Source of the DNA: Levilactobacillus fujinensis | GTDB taxonomy: Bacteria > Bacillota > Bacilli > Lactobacillales > Lactobacillaceae | Direction of reading: 5' to 3' | DNA: 64,000 nucleotides | Assembly (NCBI RefSeq): GCF_003946335.1 | Contig: NZ_RHNX01000009.1 | Span: 22,100-86,099, forward strand | In this document: one piece after another, positions 27,497 through 35,318 of the stretch | How positions within the stretch are numbered: the stretch's first letter is position 1 | Layout of the letters: every line of letters starts with the position of its first letter | Translations under genes and position numbers: made by a program | Notes under the pieces: generated by a model | The model's input: only the letters and a program-made list of their open reading frames with translations | The model's database searches: none | What the model was told of the DNA's origin: nothing

Positions 27497-28036
27497 ATGA
27501 ATACAGCACACAACCAACGCGCCCAAGAGACTGAAGCGCACATTAAATCCGTGTTTCTAACAATGCTAGCACAACGAACGGTACGGCAACCAATGAACGT
27601 CAAGCAGCTATGTGTGCATGCGCACATTAATCGCAGTACTTTTTACGTTCATTACAAGGACATTTATGATTTAGCCGAAAAAATTCAATTAGACCAGCAG
27701 GCCCAGGTGATTCAATTACTAGATCACGCACTTGTCGCAGCACCGGACAACTTAGCTTTCGTCATGACGCGCTTATTTGAGTTTGTGTATAAAAATCGTT
27801 ATTTCTACCAAGTGTACTTGCAACGCCACTCAGGTATTTTCCTGTTCGATTCTACAGAATTTCAAAAGCTTATGACAAAAATAGCAGTGCGACTGCCCCA
27901 TAATCCTGTCCAACGCCGATACCGGATGGCTTTTTTGACGGCTGGGGTTGGGGCGATGATGCGACAATGGTTAAAAGATGATTGTCAAGAAACACCGGTT
28001 GAAATGGCACAGTTAGTGGATTTGGCGTACTGGTAA
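27497..28036 (+). CDS. TetR/AcrR-family regulator, probable repressor of the divergent MFS gene
   Basis: A 179-residue protein from ATG 27497, Shine-Dalgarno AAGGAA. The N-terminal helix-turn-helix is the type with RTVRQPMNVKQLCVHAHINRSTFYVHYKD (about 30-60), where the recognition helix reads NRSTFYVHY. The rest is an all-helical ligand domain of the TetR_C_7-like sort (FVYKNRYFYQVYLQ). Only 168 bp separate it from the divergent exporter start. I found no strong palindrome in that interval, so the operator is not defined. Confidence 0.85.
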   Translation: MNTAHNQRAQETEAHIKSVFLTMLAQRTVRQPMNVKQLCVHAHINRSTFYVHYKDIYDLAEKIQLDQQAQVIQLLDHALVAAPDNLAFVMTRLFEFVYKNRYFYQVYLQRHSGIFLFDSTEFQKLMTKIAVRLPHNPVQRRYRMAFLTAGVGAMMRQWLKDDCQETPVEMAQLVDLAYW

Positions 28037-28591
28037 GAGTAGAAGTTGCGTAAGTATCAAGAAGTTAATCAAGAGACGTTGACCCCCACTTTGGGAGGAC
28101 AGCGTATTTTTTGCATACTATGGTGAAAAAGGACGCTCCAAAACGTACGGAAAAATCTTTACGGACTTATCAACGACGTTAACCGGCAGAAAAAGCTAGT
28201 CATAAGTGAGCCGGTTAATGGAAATAAGGGTGAGTGCGCAACCTTCCAAAGAATCAGTTGTATTTGACCGGGAGTTTTTCGTAATCATGAGCAATGAATA
28301 AGACATTGTTCATTGCTGGCCCGATGCTGAATGTCGTTGAGTTCCAGTACGCGTTGGCAAACACTAGTGAAAAGAGGTTACCAGCTGTGGTGTAGGTGAT
28401 TTTCAAAGGAACTTCGAAAAAGCACTTTTAGGGAATTAAAGAAAAAATGCTTCGGTGAGCTTAGTAGAAAATTGGTGAGTAGCAAAATGCTTAGTTATCA
28501 CTTGAAAATTAGTGACACTAAGATTTGTCTTAGCCTTATGTTTACGTGTTCCGTCAGTTATAGGGAAACTTATTTGCGAGGAAAGAATCCC
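28037..28591. other. Gene-free interval with a decayed gene copy
   Basis: Contains a perfect 9-bp inverted repeat TTAACCGGC (28179-28187) / GCCGGTTAA (28210-28218) without a T-tract, and the pseudogene fragment at 28242. A longer frame starting at 28472 runs into the SDR gene, but it crosses that gene's promoter, so I do not call its first part coding. Confidence 0.45.
28242..28376 (+). pseudogene. Decayed copy of the small gene at 24321
   Basis: CCTTCCAA..., then TTGACCGGGAGTTTTTCGTA, ATCATGAGCAATGA and GTTGAGTTCCAGTACG align collinearly with 24408-24522 of the small hypothetical gene. A TAA interrupts the frame after the ATGAGCAATGAA segment, and several small deletions are present. No start or ribosome site remains. 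Confidence 0.7.
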
Positions 28592-28631
28592 TTGACTTAC
28601 CATATCCATGGATATATACTATCCGTGGATA
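28592..28631 (+). promoter_or_regulatory. Promoter with two palindromic operators for the Rrf2-regulated operon
   Basis: TTGACT (28592-28597) and TATACT (28615-28620) are separated by exactly 17 bp, a near-consensus promoter. TATCCATGGATA (28603-28614, extended to the 14-bp palindrome ATATCCATGGATAT) fills the spacer. TATCCGTGGATA (28620-28631) starts at the last base of the -10 box. The two centres are 17 bp apart. Binding at either would block RNA polymerase. The Rrf2 gene in the same operon is the natural candidate to bind here (inference). Confidence 0.82.
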
Positions 28632-28660
28632 ATAAAAGTCTTAGAAAAGAGGGCCTGTTC

Positions 28661-29236
28661 ATGACAACAAATATCGTTTTATTAGGCGGCAGTGGTTATA
28701 TCGGTCGGGAGCTCGTTAAAGCGTGGCGTTCCCGCGATGCCGACACAGAATTCTGGTTGCTCTCGCGCTCGGGAGCGACCCGCTTAGATCTTTCCGACGT
28801 GCACGGGGTTGCGGTGGATTTGCTACGGCCGCAGCTAGCCGATGACGCGTTGCCGGCCCGGATTGATTATATCGTCGACCTGGTCGGTGGTCCGAAGGAT
28901 GATCCGCAAGAGTTGGCGGACTTCAACCGGCTACCCGCGCAATTGATGCAACGGCTGGCGGACCAATACCAGCCAACCGCTATGGGTTTCATCGGCGGCA
29001 AACTGGGTCCCAAGGCGTTCGTTGCCATCAAAAAGGACTTGATTCAGGAGCTTCAGTCTAGCGTCACGCCACTGGCCTTCGTCGAACCCACGCTGGTCTA
29101 TGGTGCCGGACGCAAGGATCAGATGACCCGCTTTGTGCCCCTTCTACGGGTCTTAGGCGTGATTGTTCCCAATCTCAGGCCGGTGAAAGTGGACACCGTC
29201 GTGACGAGTTTATTAAATGAATTATTAGCGAAATAG
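28661..29236 (+). CDS. NAD(P)-binding atypical short-chain dehydrogenase (NmrA/epimerase-like)
   Basis: ATG 28661, Shine-Dalgarno AAGAGGG; the frame extends upstream to 28472 but passes through the promoter. The 191-residue protein has the Rossmann motif LLGGSGYIGRELVKAW (GxxGxxG) at residues 8-23. Only a short fold follows, with PTLVYGAGRKDQMTRFVPLLRVLG near the end, as in atypical SDRs related to NmrA or DUF2867-type oxidoreductases. A classical YxxxK catalytic pair is not evident. It is the first gene of a four-gene operon (SDR, Rrf2, SDR, hydrolase), 10 bp before the Rrf2 gene. Confidence 0.78.
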   Translation: MTTNIVLLGGSGYIGRELVKAWRSRDADTEFWLLSRSGATRLDLSDVHGVAVDLLRPQLADDALPARIDYIVDLVGGPKDDPQELADFNRLPAQLMQRLADQYQPTAMGFIGGKLGPKAFVAIKKDLIQELQSSVTPLAFVEPTLVYGAGRKDQMTRFVPLLRVLGVIVPNLRPVKVDTVVTSLLNELLAK

Positions 29237-29246
29237 TGAGGCTATT

Positions 29247-29711
29247 ATGAAAATTAGTAAGAGTATTGAACAGGGTATCTACGTCATCTTGATGATGGCT
29301 GTCCAAACGGCGCATGCGCCACTGAAGAGTCAACTGTTGAGTCAGCGCCTGGAAGTTTCCGATTCCTATTTGAAAAAGATTTTGCGCAAACTGGTGACGG
29401 CTGGTCTTATTGAATCGGTTGCCAGTAAGGATGGCGGTTTCATCATTCACAAGAGTGTGGCGGACATCACGCTCTACGACGTTTGTGCAGCGCTGGACGA
29501 CCTGGACACGTTAACGTTGCCGACGCTTCATCTGGCAGCAAAAATTTTCCCTGGGGATGCTGCCCACATTCAACGTAGCGAAGATATTGCGGTGGATGCG
29601 TTCACGACTGCTCACGACGCCTATGCTGCGTCGTTGAAACAAGTACCACTGAGTCATTTTTTGGAAGCGGGTAGTTATGAATCTGGCGTTGTAGATTGGC
29701 GCCAACTGTAG
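29247..29711 (+). CDS. Rrf2-family transcriptional regulator without Fe-S cysteines
   Basis: A 154-residue regulator from ATG 29247, 10 bp after the first SDR. The N-terminal winged helix is typical (MKISKSIEQGIYVILMMA..., recognition helix EVSDSYLKKILRKLVTAGLI, wing SKDGGFIIHKS). Rrf2 proteins such as IscR, NsrR and RsrR bind Fe-S clusters through three cysteines near residue 90-110. This protein has a single Cys (DVCAALD) and none in that region, so it cannot bind a cluster in the usual way. It probably senses a small molecule or redox state by other means and represses its own operon through the TATCCRTGGATA sites. Confidence 0.87.
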   Translation: MKISKSIEQGIYVILMMAVQTAHAPLKSQLLSQRLEVSDSYLKKILRKLVTAGLIESVASKDGGFIIHKSVADITLYDVCAALDDLDTLTLPTLHLAAKIFPGDAAHIQRSEDIAVDAFTTAHDAYAASLKQVPLSHFLEAGSYESGVVDWRQL

Positions 29712-29750
29712 ATTATTAGGTCACGTGAGTTTTAAAGGAGGATGTTTCAA

Positions 29751-30509
29751 ATGACAAAAGTTGCGATTATTACGGGTGCCGGTAAGGGAATTGGCAAGGC
29801 AATCGCCAGTCAGCTGGTTACAGATGGTTTTCAAGTGGCGATTGCCGATATGGATTACGCTAGTGCGGTGGCGACGGCTGATGAGTTGGCCAATGCGCGG
29901 GCTTATCGCGTCAACGTAGCGGATCACGACGCCGTGTTCCAGTTGGTTGACCAAGTTGTCCGGGACTTTGGCCAGCTGGATGTCATGATTAACAATGCCG
30001 GAATCACCAAGGAAATTTTGTTGGAAGACATGGCGGGGGATGATTTTCAGGCATTGTTCGATGTCAACGTGAAGGGTGTACTGTTCGGTATTCAAGCCGC
30101 TGCTGCCCAGTTTAAACGGCAAGGTTCCCACGGAAAAATCATTAACGCCGCCTCGATTGGGGCTTATTCCGTGGCTGAAAAACACAGTGGTTATTCCGCA
30201 ACAAAATTCGCTGTGCGCTCGCTGACACAGGGGGCTGCTAAGGAGTTGGGTGCCGACCAGATTACCGTCAACGCTTACTGCCCGGGCTACGTTGAAACGC
30301 CGATGATGAACGCCATTTTACAAAACTATGCCGAACAGAACGGCACTACGGTTGAAGAAGAGATTGCCCGAGGGTCCCAACGAATTGCGTTGCGGCGGCC
30401 AGAGAAACCCGAGGATGTGGCGCAGGTCGTATCCTTCTTGGCGAGTGAAAAAGCCGATTATATTACTGGGCAAGCCATTGTGGCTGATGGCGGGGTCATT
30501 TATAAGTAG
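29751..30509 (+). CDS. Short-chain dehydrogenase, acetoin/diacetyl reductase-like
   Basis: ATG 29751 is chosen since AAAGGAGG ends 9 nt upstream; the in-frame ATG 29742 touches it. The 252-residue classical SDR has the cofactor motif TGAGKGIGKA (about 8-17), NNAG, the catalytic Ser in NAASIG, YSATK for Tyr and Lys, and GYVETPM. The acidic residue after the second strand (ADMD) suggests NAD(H). The closest common type in lactic acid bacteria is ButA/BudC (meso-acetoin or diacetyl reductase), with 3-oxoacyl reductase as an alternative. It is the third gene of the Rrf2 operon. Confidence 0.85.
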   Translation: MTKVAIITGAGKGIGKAIASQLVTDGFQVAIADMDYASAVATADELANARAYRVNVADHDAVFQLVDQVVRDFGQLDVMINNAGITKEILLEDMAGDDFQALFDVNVKGVLFGIQAAAAQFKRQGSHGKIINAASIGAYSVAEKHSGYSATKFAVRSLTQGAAKELGADQITVNAYCPGYVETPMMNAILQNYAEQNGTTVEEEIARGSQRIALRRPEKPEDVAQVVSFLASEKADYITGQAIVADGGVIYK

Positions 30510-30524
30510 CGCAGGAGGCGAAGC

Positions 30525-31331
30525 ATGATGAAAATTTCAATCTGGCATACGGGGCTGGTGCGGGTGGACGAAGCCACGCCGTTCAGAAACTCTTCGCGGC
30601 TGCCTCTTGGACTAGGACGTGGTCGGGAGCATCAGGTGGTGCTGCCGGTGTCCAGTTACCTGATTGAACACCCCAACGGCCCCATCTTAGTAGATGCCGG
30701 CTGGAGCCAGAAAGTTCGGCAGCATCCTGTACAGGAGTTGGGACTAACGCGTTTCGCCGCCAAGCCGGTGTTGCCCGCGAGCTGGTCGGTGACCGAGCAC
30801 TTGCAGCGGCGGGGAATTCTTACCAGTGACCTCAACTGCGTGTTGATGAGCCATTTGGATACCGATCACGTCAGCGGGCTGCTGGACGTCAATCCGACGC
30901 AACCGGTGTACGTCAGTGAGCGGGAACTGGCCGCCGGTAACGCCCGGTTCAATGTACGCTACGTCAAACGGATGTGGCAGGGCTTGCGGATGACAGAGAT
31001 TCCTTATCAACAGACACACCACGGTCCGTTGGGCTGGTCGTGGGACTTGTTCAACGACGGTCGCATTGAACTGATTCTGACGCCTGGACATTCCGCTGGG
31101 CTGATGACGATCAAGGTGACGGGTGACGATGGCCATTACGTGTTGTTAGCCAGTGACGTGGGTTACGACCAGTTGAATTTGACCAAGCTCCTCTTACCCG
31201 GTATCTTAACCAGTGCCACTCAAGAAATGGCAGCACTAGGCTGGGTCCAGGCGTGCGCTGCCGACCCGCGGTGTGACCGGGTGATTTTTAACCACGATCG
31301 ACAGGTACGGGAAGGTGTACTGACGGTTTGA
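30525..31331 (+). CDS. Metallo-beta-lactamase-fold hydrolase, AHL-lactonase-like
   Basis: A 268-residue protein, ATG ATG start at 30525 with GCAGGAGG 7 nt upstream. The metal motif HLDTDH at residues 110-115 (HxDxDH), then ILTPGHSAGLMTI for the next His and LLASDVGYD for the bridging Asp, follow the order of the AiiA/AttM lactonase branch. FNHDR near the C-terminus may give the last ligand. The HxDxDH form is also found in other lactonases, so quorum quenching is only one possibility; a lactone or ester made by the neighbouring SDRs is another. It is the last gene of the operon. Confidence 0.8.
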   Translation: MMKISIWHTGLVRVDEATPFRNSSRLPLGLGRGREHQVVLPVSSYLIEHPNGPILVDAGWSQKVRQHPVQELGLTRFAAKPVLPASWSVTEHLQRRGILTSDLNCVLMSHLDTDHVSGLLDVNPTQPVYVSERELAAGNARFNVRYVKRMWQGLRMTEIPYQQTHHGPLGWSWDLFNDGRIELILTPGHSAGLMTIKVTGDDGHYVLLASDVGYDQLNLTKLLLPGILTSATQEMAALGWVQACAADPRCDRVIFNHDRQVREGVLTV

Positions 31332-31432
31332 TCGTGGTTGCTAAATGTTACCTAGCAAATGGACAGCCGGTAGAATAACGGGAGCAGAACCAATCTGAAG
31401 AGCCAGTTCAGACTGAATTGGCCGATAGAATA

Positions 31433-31473
31433 AATACGGTTAGATTTCCTGAATGGGAGTCTAGCCGTATTTT
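31433..31473 (+). terminator. Terminator of the Rrf2 operon
   Basis: AATACGGTTAGATTTCC (31433-31449) pairs with GGGAGTCTAGCCGTATT (31455-31471) with G-U pairs, then T. The core resembles the terminator at 24847. Confidence 0.85.
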
Positions 31474-31642
31474 GAAGTACTAATATTTTGGCCTTAGAAT
31501 ACTGATGATATACTGAAAAGCTGGGATTCAAGTAAAGATGGTTAGCCCCATTTAGTAGAGTGTTCCGCGCGAACTTACCCGTGGATTTTGCGTGCTGAAA
31601 TAGGCCTGTCCTGTGTCAAAGTTACAAGGCTCTTTCTACATT

Positions 31643-32740
31643 TTAGACCGCTGGTTGCTGCTGGGTCACGCAATGCAGCATCCCACCATATTGATATAAC
31701 GCGGTCACATCAATGCCCACAATCTTTCTATCCGGATAGAGACGGCCGAAGATTTTTAAGGCAGTCTGGTCATTTTTATCGTGATAAGTCGGCACAAGGA
31801 CGACATCATTGCCCACGTAATAATTTAGGTAGCTTCCCTTATAATCTAAGCCCCGCACCTTTTTGGCGGTCATTGGTAGGGTAACCAATTTATAGGGCTT
31901 GCCTTGCGCATTGGTCGCAGTTTGGAGCTTAGTATAATCTTGTCGGTGACTCCCTTCGTAAAGCTGATAAAAGTCGGCCTTTGACACAGTAAGAATTGTC
32001 CGACTATCGTAGAATCTAGCCATGCCGTCAATGTGGGCGTCAGTAATGTCTTCACCGATAACACCGTCAAGCCAGATAAAGTGAATCACGCCGAAATATT
32101 TCGTCAAATAGGTTTCTGCTTTGGCCTGACTGATGCCAGGATTACGGTTAGGATTCAGGACGGAACTTTTGCATAACATCGCCGTGCCATGCCCATCCAG
32201 TTCTATCGAACCACCTTCCAGAACAAAGTTAGGAATTGAGAGGAGCGGTAGGTTCTTAGCTTTGGCGACTGCTGCGGGGAGGTGATTATCATTCTTATGT
32301 GCAGTTTTATCGCCCCAACCATTAAACTTGAAATCTGCGATGGCCAGCTTACCGGCTGAAGTGCGAACGAACAGGGGACCGGTATCTCGTGACCAGACGT
32401 CGTCACTTTTTGAAATGGTAAAGTCCACCTTGGTCATGGGGATTTTCGCCTGGGTCAAGCGGGTTGTAATACGCTTCTGTTCCTTGACGTCGTAGGCGAT
32501 GATGTGAACGTTTTCGCCGTTAACCAACGCTTTGGTCATTGCTACCCAGATGGGCGTAATCTCATTCTGATAGGCCCGGCCATAAGTGAAGCGATGGGGC
32601 CAGGTCAGCCAAGTTCCTTCATGTTTTGCTGTTTCACTTGGAAAATAATAGTGTTCCACGGGCGTTGCCTCCTTGTTTATCGTGCAGCCACTCAAGAGAA
32701 GTAGAATGAAGCATAGCACCAACTTCAACGATTTCATCAT
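31643..32740 (-). CDS. Agmatine deiminase-family enzyme (PAD_porph type) exported as a lipoprotein
   Basis: A 365-residue protein with a type II signal peptide, MMKSLKLVLCFILLLLSGC, lipobox LSGC with Cys19, so it should be lipid-anchored outside the membrane. The mature part is a PF04371-type guanidino-group hydrolase: HEGTWLTWPHR, SDDVWSRDTGPLF, FNGWGDK, EGGSIELDGHG, ITDAHIDGMARF and the catalytic Cys357 in GGMLHCVTQQQP. Such enzymes convert agmatine to N-carbamoylputrescine and ammonia, or deiminate C-terminal peptidyl arginine. The usual agmatine deiminase is cytoplasmic and sits with a putrescine exchanger; here there is no aguA-type operon. Start ATG 32740 has Shine-Dalgarno AAAGGAGG. 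Confidence 0.88.
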   Translation of the reverse strand: MMKSLKLVLCFILLLLSGCTINKEATPVEHYYFPSETAKHEGTWLTWPHRFTYGRAYQNEITPIWVAMTKALVNGENVHIIAYDVKEQKRITTRLTQAKIPMTKVDFTISKSDDVWSRDTGPLFVRTSAGKLAIADFKFNGWGDKTAHKNDNHLPAAVAKAKNLPLLSIPNFVLEGGSIELDGHGTAMLCKSSVLNPNRNPGISQAKAETYLTKYFGVIHFIWLDGVIGEDITDAHIDGMARFYDSRTILTVSKADFYQLYEGSHRQDYTKLQTATNAQGKPYKLVTLPMTAKKVRGLDYKGSYLNYYVGNDVVLVPTYHDKNDQTALKIFGRLYPDRKIVGIDVTALYQYGGMLHCVTQQQPAV

Positions 32741-32758
32741 GGTCCTCCTTTCTTGATT

Positions 32759-32800
32759 AAAAAAAGAATACCCCTTGACACTGTGATAAGGTCAAGGGGT
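32759..32800 (-). terminator. Terminator of the MerR gene (minus strand), overlapping its stop codon
   Basis: ACCCCTTGAC (32770-32779) pairs with GTCAAGGGGT (32791-32800). On the minus strand a T-tract follows (A-tract 32759-32765). The stop codon of the MerR gene is inside the stem. Confidence 0.87.
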
Positions 32801-33622
32801 CATTTTGACGGAAATTTCCGTAATGTAATCGTTGGTGTTGGTGGTATAGGTCCGATCTAAGAAATAGCGTTCGATAAAGGGCATTACCAATTTTTGCTGG
32901 TGGTGTTGTGCATATTGGAGCAGCCGATCATAGGCTACGCCGATACCGTCGTAGCTACCATAGTGAGATGTGGAGATGTAGGTGCCCACGGGAAGGGAGT
33001 GACTGATTAAGGTGGTTAGAACGGTACCCTGCTGTGCGCACACAGCAACACGATACGATTCCACAGCGGCTTCTGGATCACAGAGTAACAGCGGGAGGCT
33101 ATCGGGGTGAACTTGGGCGTTTTCGAGCGCACGATAAAGGTCGTCGAAACCGGCATCTACGTTGTCCTCACAAACGTTGGACCCACAGAGAAGTTGCCGT
33201 GCGGGCTGTTGGGTGACCGCAATGACGTTATCACTGGGCAGTGGGGTATGACCTATTCCCAATAAATTTGAGAGCAACTCGTTTGCTTGGTCCTGTTCAA
33301 TATTCTGTTGGACTAATTGACGCTGCTTTTTCCTGGCCAGAGATTTGATCGTCGTTGCGCTAGCACCGAGCAATGTTGAGATTTCCGCCAAGGTAAAGCC
33401 ACAACGTTGGTATTTTTTGATCAAGGAGATTGTTGGCACCTGTTCAGACGAGTAATAACGGTAGCCATTGGGCAACACCATCTGTGGTTTGAAAAGGCCA
33501 ATCTTATCGTAATGGCGTAACATCCGGGCACTGATCTTATTGATCATTGCAAAAGTGCCAATCGTATAGCCGGGCATGTCGTCATTGTTTTTTGACGACG
33601 GCGTATTTTTACTTGAGGTCAA
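32792..33622 (-). CDS. MerR-family regulator with GyrI/BmrR-like effector domain
   Basis: I choose TTG at 33622 (minus strand) because AGGAGG lies 7 nt upstream; the longer frame to 33664 has no site. The 276-residue protein has an N-terminal extension of about 16 residues. The MerR helix-turn-helix follows (YTIGTFAMINKISARMLRHYDKIGLFKP...NGYRYYSSEQ), then a coiled-coil linker and a C-terminal effector-binding domain of about 150 residues. Members often sense cationic or aromatic compounds. The nearest possible target is the agmatine-deiminase gene 52 bp downstream on the same strand, but a terminator lies between them. It is a distant paralogue of the MerR gene at 36553. Confidence 0.85.
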   Translation of the reverse strand: MTSSKNTPSSKNNDDMPGYTIGTFAMINKISARMLRHYDKIGLFKPQMVLPNGYRYYSSEQVPTISLIKKYQRCGFTLAEISTLLGASATTIKSLARKKQRQLVQQNIEQDQANELLSNLLGIGHTPLPSDNVIAVTQQPARQLLCGSNVCEDNVDAGFDDLYRALENAQVHPDSLPLLLCDPEAAVESYRVAVCAQQGTVLTTLISHSLPVGTYISTSHYGSYDGIGVAYDRLLQYAQHHQQKLVMPFIERYFLDRTYTTNTNDYITEISVKMTP

Positions 33623-33858
33623 GTTGACGCCTCCTCTCAGGTATGCTGACAGCCGTACTTTCAAATTCTAAGCTGGTGTTGAATCCATTCTACAGGTGAA
33701 AGGTATTTACGGCAATAACGAAGAAATATGACTAGCGACTATTGCAGTGGCTGGTCACGTTCTGAGTCGCACAGGGTAGCTGATGAAATGACTTAAAGGG
33801 GCGATATTTCCCGGAGTTGGTAGCAGGTTGGCGACGGAAATTATCCCCTATGAAAATC
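33623..33858. other. Interval between MerR and the YczE gene
   Basis: No gene seen; it holds the presumed promoter of the MerR gene on the minus strand, not resolved by eye. Confidence 0.3.
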
Positions 33859-33909
33859 AAAACGAACTCGCAACATTGGCCAGAGATACCACCGTTGCGG
33901 GTTCGTTTT
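33859..33909. terminator. Bidirectional terminator after the ADH-cyclase-YczE operon
   Basis: AAAACGAACTCGCAAC (33859-33874) pairs with GTTGCGGGTTCGTTTT (33894-33909), 16 pairs with one G-U, flanked by A and T tracts. Confidence 0.92.
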
Positions 33910-33977
33910 ATTTGCTTACATCGTAGGTTACGGCCGCAGTCTAGCTTAGCTGTTATCTTTTTACATCGAAGTGGCAA

Positions 33978-34649
33978 CTACTCATTAGCCATGTCAGGAC
34001 TTACTTTACTCGCTTTGCCTTCAGCGACCCATAGTGAGAAGGGTGTGAGGAGCTTCATTAACTGATCAACAATCGGGCCGTAACCGAAGATAGCCACCAG
34101 CGTTCCGATGCCCCAAGCACCGCCCAATAGCCAGGCCGCGCCGAATAAAATAGCGTAGACAATGGTCAGGGAGATGCCATAGCCCTTATGAATGATTTCG
34201 CCCAAGGAAAGGGTGAGAATGTCTGACGTTTGATAGCCAAAATCCATTGGAATATAGTAGGCCAGTGCCAGACAGACTAGGGCGGTCCCAACCACAATAC
34301 ATAAGATTTTGACCATGATCGATGGGTTTGCCGGAATGATGGCATTGACCATCGGCGACATCAAGTCTAGGCACGGTCCAATGCCGAAACAATAGGCAAA
34401 TGAACCAAAGTTGACTAGCTTGCGATTAAGAAAGAAAAATAAGACGAAGATACCACCCTCAAAAGTTAGCGAGGCCATTCCCAATGAGATGTTAAACGTT
34501 GAGGATAAGGCTAACTCCCACATGGTCAGGGGATCAGTCCCCCAGCCCGCCTTTACGAAGAAATCGACACCTAGAGCACAAATTGGTACTGACGGAACGA
34601 CGGCTAAACATTTGCGTGCGTAGTATCCAATCTTATTTTTAGTCATCAT
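33978..34649 (-). CDS. YczE/YitT-like integral membrane protein
   Basis: ATG at 34649 (minus) is chosen because it overlaps the end of the cyclase gene by 11 bp, a coupled arrangement, and starts MMTKNKIGYYARK. The protein has 223 residues and about six hydrophobic segments. Motifs VPICALGVDFFVKAGWGTDPLTMWE and GTLVAIFGYGPIVDQLMKL match the YczE family of membrane proteins, often found beside regulators or catabolic genes; the function is unknown. As third gene of the operon with an alcohol dehydrogenase and a cyclase it may move a substrate or product. Confidence 0.8.
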   Translation of the reverse strand: MMTKNKIGYYARKCLAVVPSVPICALGVDFFVKAGWGTDPLTMWELALSSTFNISLGMASLTFEGGIFVLFFFLNRKLVNFGSFAYCFGIGPCLDLMSPMVNAIIPANPSIMVKILCIVVGTALVCLALAYYIPMDFGYQTSDILTLSLGEIIHKGYGISLTIVYAILFGAAWLLGGAWGIGTLVAIFGYGPIVDQLMKLLTPFSLWVAEGKASKVSPDMANE

Positions 34650-35298
34650 CTGCGACCTCGATTGCCACGGGACGAACTGGTGAGCCATCACAGTGCCAGC
34701 GGATCGGGAAGGCGGCTAGGTAGAAGTTATCGCTTTGAATTTTGTCGAAGTGACCCCAGTTTTCGCCGATCATGAGGTTACGATTACTAAACAAATCGTG
34801 AACTGGAAAGGCCGTGCCACCGGTCTGATCGGCATTGATCGTGTCGATTCCTAAGAATTTAATGCCCCGCGCTACCAAGGCCTCGGCAACGTCACCACTA
34901 ACGAACGGGTGTTGGAAGTAGGTTTCGGTATGGATGTATTTGTCCGTCCAGCCAGTCTTAAATAAAACGAACGGATGAGTGGCTACTTGGTCTAAGTAGG
35001 GCGCGACATCTTCCAAAGTAATTGGTTGATTGGCACCTTTTGTCGTAGCATCAATGACCATGGCTTTGCCGAAGAATAGGCTTAGCGGCATGTCATCGAC
35101 CCGCGTACCGTCATCTCGAAAATGGAAGGGCGCGTCAACGTGGGAACCGGATTGTGATCCGAGGTGAATGCTTGATAGATTATAGCCGTCATGTTCGGTC
35201 GTTGTCGCGACTTCAAAGTGGGGTTCGGGATCGCCAGGGTAAATTGGGGTGTCGTCGTTTAGATCCAGTGATAAGTCGTCAATTTGTTTAATTTTCAT
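34639..35298 (-). CDS. Cyclase-family metal hydrolase (kynurenine formamidase-like)
   Basis: A 219-residue protein, minus strand, ATG 35298 with Shine-Dalgarno GGAAGG. The divalent-metal motif is SGSHVDAPFHF (His53, Asp55, His59), the form HxDxPxH of PF04199. DDLSLDLNDDTPIYPGDP at the N-terminus is also typical. Family members hydrolyse N-formylkynurenine, isatin or cyclic amides. With an Fe-alcohol dehydrogenase next to it the operon could serve a small-molecule catabolic or detoxification route, but tryptophan degradation genes are absent here, so kynurenine is unlikely to be the substrate. Confidence 0.85.
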   Translation of the reverse strand: MKIKQIDDLSLDLNDDTPIYPGDPEPHFEVATTTEHDGYNLSSIHLGSQSGSHVDAPFHFRDDGTRVDDMPLSLFFGKAMVIDATTKGANQPITLEDVAPYLDQVATHPFVLFKTGWTDKYIHTETYFQHPFVSGDVAEALVARGIKFLGIDTINADQTGGTAFPVHDLFSNRNLMIGENWGHFDKIQSDNFYLAAFPIRWHCDGSPVRPVAIEVADDD

Positions 35299-35318
35299 GG
35301 GAGAAACTTCCTTTCTAA

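Noticed and set aside
28472..28660. N-terminal 63-codon extension of the first SDR gene
   Set aside because: It crosses a near-consensus promoter with operators, and the internal ATG 28661 has a good ribosome site and starts the Rossmann fold correctly.
31588..31884. 98-codon plus-strand frame overlapping the agmatine deiminase 3' end
   Set aside because: Antisense to a conserved catalytic region, no ribosome site.
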